Assembly (NCBI RefSeq): GCF_004358325.1
Contig: NZ_CP037940.1
Span: 186,001-250,000 of the forward strand
Length of the DNA stretch: 64,000 nt
From: Periweissella cryptocerci
Lineage (GTDB): Bacteria; Bacillota; Bacilli; Lactobacillales; Lactobacillaceae
Direction: 5' to 3'
In this document: positions 1-9,145 of the stretch, piece after piece
How the letters are laid out: each line of letters starts with the position of its first letter
How positions within the stretch are numbered: the first letter of the stretch is position 1
The notes under the pieces: model-generated
Seen by the model: the letters and a program-made list of their open reading frames with translations, nothing else
Databases searched by the model: none
Told to the model about the DNA's origin: nothing
Position numbers and translations under genes: made by a program

Positions 1-449
1 CCAGCATTCATTTCCGTCCCAGTTGCTGAAAGTGTCAAAATATCAACAATTGGTAATTGGTTGATGCTGTGTCGCTTGCTTGGATCAAGCACTAAATCCC
101 ATGGATCAGCGTCGTAAAATTTGGCTGAACCAATAACCTTCGACGCATCAATTACTGACCCACCACCAACCGCTAAAATGACATCAATATCATTTTCCTT
201 GACGAGCTTTTGACCTGCACGCACAGAATCAATCTTTGGATTAGGTTCAATCCCAGACAATTCAGTAACATTCAAGCCATCAAGTGCCTTCAAGACCCGT
301 TCGTACAAGCCAGACTTCTTGATTGAACCACCACCATAAGTTAACAAGACGTTGTTCCCAAATTGTGCAATTACTTCGTGTAATTCACTATCAATTCGTC
401 CTTCACCAAAACGAATATCAGTTGTGTTTTTAAATTTAAAATTAAGCAT
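1..449 (-). CDS. Iron-containing alcohol dehydrogenase, N-terminal part (cut by window edge)
   Basis: Translating the minus strand from the ATG at 449 gives about 149 residues that run off the window. The start is preceded by a clear GGAGG. The N-terminus reads MLNFKFKNTTDIRFGEG, followed by a VLLTYGGGSIKKSG stretch and the VGGGSVID nucleotide-binding signature typical of the iron-dependent (group III, YqhD/BdhA-like) alcohol dehydrogenases. These act on aldehydes or butanol with NAD(P)H. The metal-binding histidines lie in the missing C-terminal part, so catalytic competence cannot be judged. A cre-like box lies about 130 bp upstream. Confidence 0.85.
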   Translation of the reverse strand, partial: MLNFKFKNTTDIRFGEGRIDSELHEVIAQFGNNVLLTYGGGSIKKSGLYERVLKALDGLNVTELSGIEPNPKIDSVRAGQKLVKENDIDVILAVGGGSVIDASKVIGSAKFYDADPWDLVLDPSKRHSINQLPIVDILTLSATGTEMNA

Positions 450-581
450 GTTTGCCTCCATCTTTCATTACCGTAGTACTAACACGGATTGTGCTAATGT
501 AAAACCGAATAGTTCTGATAAGAGTAGCATAATATCTACTTGCAAATTGTACAGCGGATAGCGATTTTATACAACGCATTT

Positions 582-597
582 ATGTAAGCGCTGTACT
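582..597. promoter_or_regulatory. Weak cre-like (CcpA) box upstream of the alcohol dehydrogenase
   Basis: The 16 bases ATGTAAGCGCTGTACT match the first half of the cre consensus WTGNAARCGNWWWCAW and fit the second half poorly (three mismatches). Carbon control of a fermentative dehydrogenase would make sense, but the match is weak. Confidence 0.25.
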
Positions 598-600
598 CAC

Positions 601-705
601 CTATTTCGCATTTTCCATCATCGCAGTCCATTCATCACGCCGAACTTCATAAAATCCCAATACTGGTTTCGCCAGTACCGAACTTGTCGAATCCCAATTA
701 CTTCA
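601..705 (-). pseudogene. Out-of-frame coding remnant, possibly the shifted C-terminus of the neighbouring methyltransferase
   Basis: Directly after the methyltransferase stop, a frame offset by one base reads about 33 sensible codons, including KPVLGFYEVRRDEWTAMM, and closes at a TAG at 601-603. It has no start codon or ribosome-binding site of its own. It looks like the former tail of the upstream gene, separated by a frameshift near 700, or a fragment of another gene. No family was recognised. Confidence 0.35.
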
Positions 706-1528
706 GTACCGCCCAATAAGTATTCAATGGCACATTGGCACCATGAATCAACGCAACTTGATCCACGAAAAACTGTGCCAGCACCGGAGTTACACCTCGA
801 GCCACCAATTTTTCTAGTGTGAAAGCGTATTTAACATACCCAACTTCCCAATCCGCATCTTGCATTGTCGTCGAATCAATTGCGCCATCATTCACGAGTT
901 GCAACGCTAATTTGTCGGTAATTTGGGCAATGTGGTGTTTTGTCACAAGTGTCCGAATATTAGCCTCATGTTCAGGCATAAACGCACTCAATTGGCCTTG
1001 GACATTAGCAGCGATATAGTGATTTTGTTGCCGCGCATCCGTGATTTCCAAGTCCCATTCTGCATACAAAATGGTATCCGCCAACTCACGAACTACCGCA
1101 AAAGTTGCCGCTAGCTGTGCAATATCATCAAAATACCATGACGAGTGGGCAAATACGACCTTGTCAAAATGCTGAATTGGCAAAAATTCAGTACCTGCCA
1201 AAATATCTCTATTGAAATACGCATCAACACGACTGCATAATTCAGATTGTTTTAAATAATCAATTGCTTGCCCTAATGTAAATGGCGCACCGTAATCTGC
1301 ACCAGCAATATCAACACCAACAACATGCCCAGTTTCACCAACTGCATACGCCAGTGCCGCCAACATATCGCCTTGCCCAGAACCAATTTCTAAAATTTTA
1401 TCGCCTGGCTTAATATCCCACTGTGCAATTAACTCTAAACGGTGGGCCGTTTGTGTATCTTGAATTGTCGTATCATCATCGTGGAGCATATTACTGACGA
1501 TATAATCGACGATTTGTTTATCTGTCAT
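698..1528 (-). CDS. Class I SAM-dependent methyltransferase
   Basis: The 276-residue protein has the Rossmann-fold SAM-binding motif I (KILEIGSGQGDMLAAL, about residues 43-58), followed by an acidic motif II region (HVVGVDIAG). This identifies a small-molecule-type class I methyltransferase; the substrate cannot be read from the sequence. The ATG at 1528 follows a weak AAGTGAAG. The upstream region can fold into a multi-helix RNA, so expression may be controlled by its leader. The C-terminus may be shortened: a good reading frame continues out of phase past the stop. Confidence 0.8.
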   Translation of the reverse strand: MTDKQIVDYIVSNMLHDDDTTIQDTQTAHRLELIAQWDIKPGDKILEIGSGQGDMLAALAYAVGETGHVVGVDIAGADYGAPFTLGQAIDYLKQSELCSRVDAYFNRDILAGTEFLPIQHFDKVVFAHSSWYFDDIAQLAATFAVVRELADTILYAEWDLEITDARQQNHYIAANVQGQLSAFMPEHEANIRTLVTKHHIAQITDKLALQLVNDGAIDSTTMQDADWEVGYVKYAFTLEKLVARGVTPVLAQFFVDQVALIHGANVPLNTYWAVLK

Positions 1529-1576
1529 TTTTCTTCACTTTCTTGTTTTCACTATAATCACGAGTAATTGTTGTAT

Positions 1577-1700
1577 CCCCCGTTTTGGGGTAAACAGTGT
1601 AAATTCATTCGAAACACCATTTACTAAAACAGTGGCTAACCGTAATTCTCATCACGGTGGTCGTCAAGTACATTTTTTGAACTCCAAGTTCACTGTTTAC
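1577..1700 (-). ncRNA. Candidate structured leader RNA of the methyltransferase gene
   Basis: Read on the minus strand, GTAAACAGTG (1700-1691) pairs perfectly with CACTGTTTAC (1599-1590), closing a domain of about 110 nt. Inside are an 8-bp hairpin with a GAGA tetraloop (1658-1639, ACCGTGAT/ATTACGGT with one G-U) and an 8-bp hairpin with a TAGT loop (1634-1615, CACTGTTT/AAATGGTG). A small AACT/AGTT hairpin also sits inside. A CCCC/GGGG hairpin follows, then about 50 nt to the ATG. It matches no riboswitch class I recognise. Support is by eye from one copy only. Confidence 0.45.
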
Positions 1701-1772
1701 TTTTTCGGATAATCATCCAACCATATTTTAACATTTCATGAGAGTTTTTCACATTCAATTTTAACCAATAGC

Positions 1773-1814
1773 AAAAAACACGCTTCTATCAGTTCGGATA
1801 GAAGCGTGCTTTTT
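1773..1814. terminator. Bidirectional rho-independent terminator
   Basis: A perfect 12-bp stem CACGCTTCTATC/GATAGAAGCGTG (1779-1790, 1797-1808) is flanked by A-runs on the left and T-runs on the right. It ends the exporter operon on the minus strand. Confidence 0.85.
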
Positions 1815-1816
1815 CG

Positions 1817-1912
1817 AGCCTGGGATTGTCGTTTCCGTACTTTTGTTTAAGAATACGCACGTACCACGGAATATATCTTAGTCGCTAGTTTATTCAATCC
1901 CTCGTATCATAT
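1817..1912. repeat. Short deletion derivative of the dispersed inverted-end element
   Basis: The left end reads CTGGGATTGTCGTTTCCGTA and the right end TTATTCAATCCCTCGT. These match the ends of larger copies elsewhere (for example 43651-43894), with most of the interior missing. The terminal GGGATTG/CAATCCC pairing is kept. It lies between the exporter stop codon and its terminator. Confidence 0.6.
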
Positions 1913-1936
1913 ATAGTGCTCAATACAGTGACCCAA

Positions 1937-3727
1937 TTAATCCAAATCAACTGTCCCTTGTAATTCATACATATCGCGGTAACGCCCATTCAACGCCAAC
2001 AATTCTTCATGCGTACCCCGTTCAACGACCTCGCCTTGATCCAACACTAAAATTAGTTCGGCATCTTTAATCGTTGAGAGCCGGTGCGCAATCGCAATCG
2101 TTGTTCGATTGGCCCGCATTTTCTCGAGTGACGTTTGAATGATGGTTTCCGTTTCGGTATCAACATTGGCCGTTGCTTCATCCAACACCAAAATCTTGGG
2201 ATTGGTGACGACCGTGCGGGCAAAGTTCAGCAACTGTTTTTCACCAGCTGAGAACGTCGCTCCGTGTTCAATCACAGGTTCGTGATATTTGCCCGGTAGC
2301 TCATCGATAAAACGTGCTTCAACAAATTCTGCCGCTGCTTGCACTTGCTCATCAGTAATATCCGAATTAAACATGCGAATATTAGAGGCCACATCGCCAT
2401 AAAACATGAACGATTCTTGTAAAACTAGTCCCATTTTTTTACGAATTTCTGCAATTGGATATTCTCGAATATCTTGGTCATCAATCAAGATTTGCCCTTC
2501 TTGGAATTCATAAAAACGCAAGAGCGCATTAATTGTTGAACTTTTGCCGGAACCGGTATGCCCAACTAGCCCGACCGTTTGACCTGGTTCAGCCACAAAC
2601 GACAAATGCTTCAAAACTGGATGCACGCCATCATATGAAAAAGTTACATCACGAAACTCAATCTTCCCATTGGTGATTTCACCATGTGCATCGGGTGCTT
2701 GTTTGGGCGCATATTCATCATTCGCCAAAATTTTTAACACCCGTGTCCCCGCAACTGAACCATCCTGGAATGTTGAAAGTTGTTCCATGACTTCATTAAT
2801 TGGATTATAAAATGTTTCCAAGTATGAGACAAAGGCATAAACTGTCCCTGCCGCTACAATCGCACCAGTATTAGCTTGTAGACCAAACATCCATAAAATA
2901 ATAACAATCCCCAGCCCATAAAACACATCAATTAACGGGTTTAGCAGTAATGATTCTGTTTTAATCATTTTGATCCGCGCATTCCGGTATTCATCATTAA
3001 TTTGGGCAAATTCAGTCTGCATTCGCTCTTCTTGTCGGAATTCTTGAATGACTTCAATCCCTGTCACTGATTCAGCGATTTTGGCGTTTAATTGGGAAAG
3101 TTTCTCCCGCATTCCACCATAAACCCGCGAGCTGATGCGTTGATAATAGTAAACCGCACCGAGGAGAATTGGTACAAAAATCAACATGGCGAGGGCGATT
3201 TGATGATTAGTGACAAACATCGCATAAAACGACGTCACCATTGCAAACCCACCCATTATCATCAACATGAACAAATACCAGACTTGGAAAATCGCTTGCG
3301 TATCATTCGTCACCCGCGACAAAATTGAACCGGCCGGCGTTTGATCAAAATACCGCATCCCAAGTTTATGAATATGTTCATAGAGCTTTTCACGCATATG
3401 AATTTCAACATACGTTCCACCCAACCCATACAAATATTGCTGAGCAAACTGAAAAATTGCTTTGAGCAATGTCATGCCAAAGTAAATCGCTGCAAACATA
3501 ATCAACGTTTTAAACTCCGTCGAAGCTTTACTCAAGTGATTATTCATAAAGTCTTGCAGAATTCGCGGTAGTAAAACATTAATAATCGAAACTAGGCCGA
3601 TGAAGATAATCCCAGCAACGAAATACCATTTGAATGGTTTTAAGAATGGGAATAGCCCTTTAATGACGTTAGCTTGGTCCTTTAAAGTCATGCGCTTAGC
3701 CCAAATTGATTGGTTTTCATCTTCCAT
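1937..3727 (-). CDS. ABC multidrug exporter half-transporter, LmrD/YheH-like
   Basis: The 596-residue protein has an N-terminal six-helix exporter domain (about residues 30-310) and a C-terminal ATPase domain. The ATPase has Walker A GHTGSGKSST, a non-canonical signature FSAGEKQLLNFAR and Walker B ILVLDEATANVD with the catalytic Glu. Its ATG shares one base with the stop of the preceding half-transporter (TAATG), so the two are translationally coupled and should form a heterodimer. In LmrCD/YheHI-type exporters the LmrD-like subunit supplies the canonical Walker B Glu, as here. Substrates are usually lipophilic drugs or bile salts; none can be deduced here. Confidence 0.9.
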   Translation of the reverse strand: MEDENQSIWAKRMTLKDQANVIKGLFPFLKPFKWYFVAGIIFIGLVSIINVLLPRILQDFMNNHLSKASTEFKTLIMFAAIYFGMTLLKAIFQFAQQYLYGLGGTYVEIHMREKLYEHIHKLGMRYFDQTPAGSILSRVTNDTQAIFQVWYLFMLMIMGGFAMVTSFYAMFVTNHQIALAMLIFVPILLGAVYYYQRISSRVYGGMREKLSQLNAKIAESVTGIEVIQEFRQEERMQTEFAQINDEYRNARIKMIKTESLLLNPLIDVFYGLGIVIILWMFGLQANTGAIVAAGTVYAFVSYLETFYNPINEVMEQLSTFQDGSVAGTRVLKILANDEYAPKQAPDAHGEITNGKIEFRDVTFSYDGVHPVLKHLSFVAEPGQTVGLVGHTGSGKSSTINALLRFYEFQEGQILIDDQDIREYPIAEIRKKMGLVLQESFMFYGDVASNIRMFNSDITDEQVQAAAEFVEARFIDELPGKYHEPVIEHGATFSAGEKQLLNFARTVVTNPKILVLDEATANVDTETETIIQTSLEKMRANRTTIAIAHRLSTIKDAELILVLDQGEVVERGTHEELLALNGRYRDMYELQGTVDLD

Positions 3728-5490
3728 TATTCTCCTCCTTCCAGCTTAATTTCGAGTTGTTGGCGGTGATACATGTCGGCATACCAGCCTTCAACCTTGA
3801 GTAACGTATGATGAGTTCCCCGTTCGCTAACTTCACCATGGTCAAAAACAAGGATATTTTCCGCTTGCATCACAGAGCTAATACGGTGAGCGGCAATAAT
3901 CGTAGTTTTATTGGCGCGTTCTGCTTTCAGCGTTGCAAGAATGGCCGTTTCAGTCCGTGCATCAACAGCCGATAAGGCATCATCAAGTATCAAAACTTCC
4001 GGATCAATAATTAATGCCCGCGCAATCGCCAACCGTTGGCGTTGACCACCGGATAAACTAATCCCATGTTCACCAACTTCCGTATCATAACCTTTTGGTA
4101 ACAACAGAATATCGTCATGCAAAGCAGCTTTTTTTGCAGCGGCAATCACTGCTTCATCCGAAATCTGCGGGCTTGCAAAACGAATATTTTCCCGAATTGT
4201 TGTGCTAAACAAGAAATTTTCTTGGGGTACGTAACCTAACGCTGGCAGATAACTGTCCAGTGCATAGTGCTTAATATCCGTCCCTGCAATCGTAATCGCA
4301 CCTTGATAGTCATCAAATTGCCGTAGTAACAATTTCATCAAAGTTGATTTCCCAGCACCAACCCGGCCAACTAAACCTAATGTTTCGCCAGCCTTAACAG
4401 TTACATGCACATTCTTGAGGGCGGGTTGTTCATCAGCTTCATCAGGATACGTGAAGTTTTCAATATCGATGATTAAATCACCATGGGGTTCAGCATGTAA
4501 ACCGCTTGGATCATCAAGAATCGACGTTTTTTCATTCAAGACTTCCATTACCCGATCATACGAAGCATGCCCGCGTTCAATAATATTAAATAAACGCCCA
4601 ATCGCAAACATCGGCCAAATCAACATTGAGATATACGCAATGAATGACACCAACTGCCCAATATTAATCACATGGTGTAAAACCATCCAGCCACCATAAA
4701 TAATCGTAACAACGTACGCTAATACAATAATCATTGATGTAAATGGATCATACAGCGCCGCCACAAACTCAACGCGCTTGTAGGCCGTTAGTAGTTTACG
4801 ATTTTGTTTGGTCATATCAGCGAGATCTGCTTGTTCTTGACCAAGCGTCTTGATAGCTTTCATACCCGACAAAGACTCTTGAACTTTGTTATTCAAAGTC
4901 GAAAATTCATCTTGTTGCGCACCAAATGCACTGTGCATCTTCCGCCCGAGCTGCATTGACATCACAGCCAACAATGGAAACGGCAAGATGGCAATCAACG
5001 TTAAGCGCCAATCAACCACAATCATCATCGTAATAATTGTGACCGTTCCACCAATAATCGAATCAGCGAACGTTAAAATCCCGCTACCAGCAACGTTGCG
5101 GACTTGGTTCAAGTCATTAGTCGCACGCGCCATCAAATCACCAGTCCGATACTTATGGTAAAACTGTTCGTCCATGGTCATAAAATGTGCATACAAACGC
5201 TTCCGCAAGATTTTTTCTAAAATCGTAGCACCACCCCAGATATGTGTCGCCCACAAATAACGGAAAAAGTATAACAAGAGCGCATCCACCACCAAGATCA
5301 GTAAAATTCCGGTTAATTTACTAATTGTTAGTTGGTGTGCAACAAGCAAGTTAACCGTGTAACCAATAAAAAATGGCGGTAACATGTTCAACAACGCGGT
5401 CATTAATAAATCCAAAACACCGCGAATGTAATTATTGCGTTGGTCCTTGAAAAACCAACCTAGTTTTCTAAATATATCCATCTTAGGCAC
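3727..5490 (-). CDS. ABC multidrug exporter half-transporter, LmrC/YheI-like
   Basis: The 587-residue membrane/ATPase fusion has Walker A GRVGAGKSTL, signature SLSGGQRQRLAIAR and Walker B VLILDDALSAVD. The residue after the Walker B Asp is Asp instead of Glu, the known hallmark of the degenerate ATP site in heterodimeric exporters. It is the first gene of a two-gene operon with its LmrD-like partner (1-nt overlap). A TATAAT at 5564-5569 is the likely -10 element. Confidence 0.9.
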   Translation of the reverse strand: MPKMDIFRKLGWFFKDQRNNYIRGVLDLLMTALLNMLPPFFIGYTVNLLVAHQLTISKLTGILLILVVDALLLYFFRYLWATHIWGGATILEKILRKRLYAHFMTMDEQFYHKYRTGDLMARATNDLNQVRNVAGSGILTFADSIIGGTVTIITMMIVVDWRLTLIAILPFPLLAVMSMQLGRKMHSAFGAQQDEFSTLNNKVQESLSGMKAIKTLGQEQADLADMTKQNRKLLTAYKRVEFVAALYDPFTSMIIVLAYVVTIIYGGWMVLHHVINIGQLVSFIAYISMLIWPMFAIGRLFNIIERGHASYDRVMEVLNEKTSILDDPSGLHAEPHGDLIIDIENFTYPDEADEQPALKNVHVTVKAGETLGLVGRVGAGKSTLMKLLLRQFDDYQGAITIAGTDIKHYALDSYLPALGYVPQENFLFSTTIRENIRFASPQISDEAVIAAAKKAALHDDILLLPKGYDTEVGEHGISLSGGQRQRLAIARALIIDPEVLILDDALSAVDARTETAILATLKAERANKTTIIAAHRISSVMQAENILVFDHGEVSERGTHHTLLKVEGWYADMYHRQQLEIKLEGGE

Positions 5491-5708
5491 CTTTCCTAAT
5501 ATTTAGCTTTCTGTAACTTTAATAATAATTTCAGAAACAAATAATATTCTCATGTAAACTAAAATTATACTACAAAACTCTCATAATTCGGTTGTATATT
5601 CACATAATATTAAATAATCACCGAATTTTTTCTAATAAAGTGGTACTTTTTCTAATCCCCCCCTCGCTAAGGCGGAAAAAAAACACAATTAATATACAAG
5701 TAACCAAA
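5491..5708. other. Exporter promoter region, otherwise empty
   Basis: AT-rich gap upstream of the exporter operon with a minus-strand TATAAT at 5564-5569 and no obvious -35. A short C-run followed by CGCTAAGGCG and an A-run lies near 5655-5690. No ORF or known RNA was seen. Confidence 0.5.
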
Positions 5709-5750
5709 AAAACAGCCCAATCCCTATAATCTCAAGGGATTGAGCTGTTT
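5709..5750 (-). terminator. Rho-independent terminator after the 74-residue gene
   Basis: AACAGC-C-CAATCCCT pairs with AGGGATTGAGCTGTT with one mismatch, and a run of Ts follows on the minus strand. Confidence 0.85.
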
Positions 5751-5830
5751 TAAAATCGATATTTTCCTATCCACAGCAAGTTTCTAGTCGGGACTGGCGA
5801 ATATCCTATTTGTGAACGTCTTGGATATAA

Positions 5831-6055
5831 CTATTCATCATCCACGTTCACAACATTCAATGGCTGAATCAAACATTTTTCAACGTTGACCAGTGTTTCA
5901 AAACACCATAACAACTCCCGATTTTGTTCACTGAAGCTTAACACTTGGATGTTAGCAGCGTCTTCGCATACATTGATAACCCGGCCAATGAACGCTTGGG
6001 GAATCTTCTCTGATTCACGACAACGCACCAGCATGCCGGTTTCTATATTATGCAT
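5831..6055 (-). CDS. Hypothetical 74-residue protein
   Basis: The frame stays open to 6124, but the ATG at 6055 (MHNIETGMLVRC) is preceded by GGAAGGG at suitable spacing, while the upstream ATGs have no such site. The small soluble protein resembles an SH3-like or barrel fold in composition (GMLVRCRESEKIPQAFIGRV), but no family was recognised. It lies 91 bp downstream of mvaS on the same strand and ahead of a good terminator, so it may be co-transcribed with it. Confidence 0.6.
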   Translation of the reverse strand: MHNIETGMLVRCRESEKIPQAFIGRVINVCEDAANIQVLSFSEQNRELLWCFETLVNVEKCLIQPLNVVNVDDE

Positions 6056-6146
6056 TTTATCACGCCCTTCCATGTTAAGTCTGAATACAATGATACTCAA
6101 TAAGAATGAATGGTTAGCGAACAAAGTGTGAATTTTTTAAACTAAA

Positions 6147-7310
6147 TTAGTGAGCGAAATATTGGCGTTGTTCAGCTTGCAGACCGCCTAAGACAAAATG
6201 CGCCGAATCATCACTAACATCTAATTCCAAATCAGTACCATCAATGGGCAAGCTTTTATTAAAAATCGCTTCGTATTCAGCAATGGATACGCGTTGGCGT
6301 TTTTCAAACAAAGCACCAAAGTCGGTCTTCAAACCGGCTTTGTAATTAGGTTGCAGGATTCCTGAGTAAAATTCACCCTCAGCACCTGAACCATAACTGA
6401 ACAAACCAAGACGATCGCCCGCTTGCAAATCCGTTGAATTACTTAGCAACGAAATTAAGCTTAAGTATAGCGAACCAGTATATAGGTTCCCGATACGTTT
6501 ATTATAAACCCGGCTCGCTTCAAATTCCTCTAATAAGTCCGTTTGTTTACTTTCATCAGCTTCCGGCAAAATTTCTCGCAAACCTTTTAAGCCCATTTTC
6601 GTAAATGGCAAATGGAAAGCAAATGCCTTGAAATCATTAATCGAGTTGCCAGTAACTTCACGATAGCGATCCCACACTTCTTTGAAAAAGTCTTCGTAGA
6701 TATTCGCTGAGTAGTGCCCATCAACTAAGGCCTCTGTCCGATAAACTGGCCGCCAAAAATCCATAATATCAGCACTCATGTATTGGCTATCATCATTCAG
6801 AGCCAATATTTGGGGATTTTCACTAACAATCATTGCCACGGCACCACCACCTTGCGTTACTTCACCGGCAGTTTCCAAGCCATAACGCGCAATATCAGCC
6901 GCAATAATTAACGCTTTTTTACCAGGATGGGCGGCAATGTAGTCACGCGCCATCATCAAGCCAGCAGTTCCCGCATAACAAGCTTGCTTCATTTCAATTG
7001 TTCGCGCATAGCGATTTAAATTAAGTAGTCGTTGCACGTAAATAGCCGCAGACTTTGAGTTATCAACGCCTGACTCGGTACCAAAAATCACCAAATCAAT
7101 TGCGTCACGATTACTGTCATCAACCACTTGTTCGGCAGCATTTGCGCCCATGGTAACAACATCTTGCGTTACTGGAATCACGGCTTGTTCCGTTTGGCCA
7201 ATCCCAATCAAAAACTTACCTGGTTCTTGGTTCCGTGCGTGCGCCAAGTCAACCATATCAACATATTTATCCGAGGTGGCAAACGCCATTTGATCAATCC
7301 CAATTAACAT
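6147..7310 (-). CDS. mvaS: Hydroxymethylglutaryl-CoA synthase
   Basis: The 387-residue protein is the usual length for bacterial MvaS. It condenses acetyl-CoA with acetoacetyl-CoA to HMG-CoA, a committed step of the mevalonate route to isoprenoids. The catalytic triad is visible: Glu79 in FGTESGVD, Cys111 in KQACYAGTAGL and His233 in FAFHLPFTKMG. A GSGAEGEFYSG motif follows near the C-terminus. AAGGAGATCC precedes the ATG. No other mevalonate gene is in the window. Confidence 0.96.
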   Translation of the reverse strand: MLIGIDQMAFATSDKYVDMVDLAHARNQEPGKFLIGIGQTEQAVIPVTQDVVTMGANAAEQVVDDSNRDAIDLVIFGTESGVDNSKSAAIYVQRLLNLNRYARTIEMKQACYAGTAGLMMARDYIAAHPGKKALIIAADIARYGLETAGEVTQGGGAVAMIVSENPQILALNDDSQYMSADIMDFWRPVYRTEALVDGHYSANIYEDFFKEVWDRYREVTGNSINDFKAFAFHLPFTKMGLKGLREILPEADESKQTDLLEEFEASRVYNKRIGNLYTGSLYLSLISLLSNSTDLQAGDRLGLFSYGSGAEGEFYSGILQPNYKAGLKTDFGALFEKRQRVSIAEYEAIFNKSLPIDGTDLELDVSDDSAHFVLGGLQAEQRQYFAH

Positions 7311-7578
7311 TATTTTGGATCTCCTTCATCGCTCAGTTATTTTCAGAGACTGCCCAAGCACCACGCACTATATCCTTAAAGCGTGATTGGACAGTTCCAC
7401 AAGCATTATTCTTGCTTACATTTTATCATAATAATAAGAAATCACATAATTGGAACCAAGCATTTAACCTGTCGGCGTCATCACGTTGCCAGAATTCCAA
7501 CGGTTTTCAGCAACCACTTTTTGTATCGACGAGCTAGCCGCCAATTTTGTCAAATAATAAGTGTCAAATCAACTAAAA

Positions 7579-7606
7579 AAGGTTGGTATCTGAACACTCC
7601 AACCTT
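7579..7606 (-). terminator. Rho-independent terminator
   Basis: AAGGTTGG/CCAACCTT stem with a T-run on the minus strand, about 90 bp past the TPR gene. A truncated dispersed element lies between the stop codon and this hairpin. The stretch 7311-7578 beyond it holds only the mvaS promoter region (GATAAAAT near 7420) and no gene. Confidence 0.75.
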
Positions 7607-7621
7607 GATCAAATTCGATTC

Positions 7622-7690
7622 TAATTGTTCTAGCGTGGGTTCCCTATTTCTGTACTTTTGTTTAAGAGTACTCACGCATCACGAACTGTG
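7622..7690. repeat. Truncated left end of the dispersed element
   Basis: TTCTAGCGTGGGTTCCCTAT followed by TTTCTGTACTTTTGTTTAAG matches the left ends of the copies at 1817 and 43651. No right end follows before the TPR gene stop, so this is a fragment. Confidence 0.5.
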
Positions 7691-7696
7691 TCCAAA

Positions 7697-8527
7697 TTAT
7701 GCTTCTAAATTAACTTTAATTGTATTGATTGATTCGAGCACGCGCTCATCACTAGTCAAATCATAAACCAATTGCAATACTTCTAAAGCTAAGGCCAATT
7801 CTTGATTTTGCACCGCTGATTTTGCAACACCCATGGCAATGGCGATCACATCAGTACTTGGTCCCACTTGAATACCGGCATCCTCAACCATTTGCCACCA
7901 TTCCGTTGATTCATCACCAAGTGAAACGTCAGGGTTGACCGCTTGTAATTGATCCAGTTCATGCATGATTTTTTCGTCATCCTGGAAACGTAAGCTCAAT
8001 TCTAATAACGCGATTCCCATACCAACAACACCTTGATCCAAATATAATTTAGCCATTTCATGGTATGTTTGCGCGATTTGAGCCGGCATGTAAGCCAAAA
8101 TCAACCCATCATTTAACGTCTTGCGCGCATGCTCATTGTGCCCTTCGAGCTTATCAATGTTGGCAATTCCAAAAATTGCGATGAATTGGAATGGATTGAT
8201 TTTCAAAGCGGTCGCAAAGGCGTCTTTAGCTTCCGTGAATTGACCAAGCACCATATACGCTTGCCCAATTGTCGTGAAAATTGCCGAAAAATCAATTGGC
8301 ATAAAGCGCACAGTCTTAGTTGGTTGATAAAAGTTTTGAAATAGAATTTGTTCAAATCCAGCATCCAAATAATGATATTCACTATCTGCATCATCGTTAT
8401 AAAAGCCGTCATTGTACAGCTTAATTGCTGGTGTCAAAGCGGTAATCACTTCTTCATATTTGCCAGCTTGTGTGAGCTGAATGGCAGTATTTAAAATTGG
8501 TTGAATTTGATCTGTAGGAGTCTCCAT
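7697..8527 (-). CDS. TPR-repeat protein
   Basis: The 276-residue soluble protein contains tandem helical repeats with TPR spacing, clearest in GQAYMVLGQFTEAKDAFATA LKINP and the following IANIDKLEGHNEHARKTL segment (about residues 90-140). Further degenerate repeats lie in the C-terminal half. Such proteins are scaffolds or adaptors; no partner can be inferred. It is a single gene with its own terminator. Confidence 0.7.
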   Translation of the reverse strand: METPTDQIQPILNTAIQLTQAGKYEEVITALTPAIKLYNDGFYNDDADSEYHYLDAGFEQILFQNFYQPTKTVRFMPIDFSAIFTTIGQAYMVLGQFTEAKDAFATALKINPFQFIAIFGIANIDKLEGHNEHARKTLNDGLILAYMPAQIAQTYHEMAKLYLDQGVVGMGIALLELSLRFQDDEKIMHELDQLQAVNPDVSLGDESTEWWQMVEDAGIQVGPSTDVIAIAMGVAKSAVQNQELALALEVLQLVYDLTSDERVLESINTIKVNLEA

Positions 8528-8644
8528 ACTTTAGCACCTCTTCTTACTTATTGTTAGTACAAGTGTACCATTTCATTCCCTTTGATGAAAGTGTCACGCG
8601 GATGAATGTGTGCTTTTTTAATATTCACTGGCTCGCATTAAAGT

Positions 8645-9042
8645 GGTTATATTTTTTTCTAGCGTGGGATTGTCGTTTCTGTCCTTTTCAATCACAGAAT
8701 TACTTTGGTGTCATTGTCAGTGTTGGTTTTTCCATGCTACCGTGGCCTGTGGTTGGTAACTGGATTTCGCTAGCTTGAGCATTATTCCTAACTAACGAAG
8801 TGCCTGTAAATTACTTGGCGGGCGCAGCCTTTACACCGCGACTGGGGGAATATGTGTGCAGCACATATTTCCGCTGAAGGTAAGATGAGGATTCTTAGGA
8901 ATTTATTCCTTAGAATCCCAGCTTATCCGAGTTGTTCAAGACCGCACTTTGGCTTGAACATGTGCTTCCAGCGTGGTGCGCCAAGTAATTTACTGGCATG
9001 CAGTGGCCAATATTATTCAGTCCCACGTCAGAAGAAATAGAA
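8645..9042. mobile_element. Dispersed inverted-end element, copy B1
   Basis: About 398 bp from GGTTATATTTTTTTCTAGCG to CCCACGTCAGAAGAAATAGA. The GCGTGGGATTG left end is complementary to the right end CAGTCCCACGT. The interior contains a long helix (TAAATTACTTGGCG with CGCCAAGTAATTTA), a 14-bp hairpin (GGATTC...GAATCC) and a hairpin capped by AAGACCGCACTTTGGCTT. Near-repeats ATTAAAGT and CTTAAAAT flank it (6 of 8 identical). It has no transposase, so it would move only with help from elsewhere. Confidence 0.7.
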
Positions 9043-9062
9043 CTTAAAATTCCCTATAAAGC

Positions 9063-9097
9063 AAAAAATCCGCGAGCACTTAAACTCAAACGGATTT
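9063..9097 (-). terminator. Rho-independent terminator after the 67-residue gene
   Basis: AAATCCG/CGGATTT stem with inner GAG/CTC pairing, followed by Ts on the minus strand. Confidence 0.7.
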
Positions 9098-9145
9098 CTC
9101 AAACATTAATGTTGGCTGTTTTGTAGGAGGACAACACAATCAATA

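Noticed and set aside
8852..9040. Open frame whose product resembles that of 17187-17480
   Set aside because: Both lie inside copies of the same non-coding element, lack ribosome-binding sites, and their similarity is explained by the repeat; compensating stem changes disrupt codons freely.
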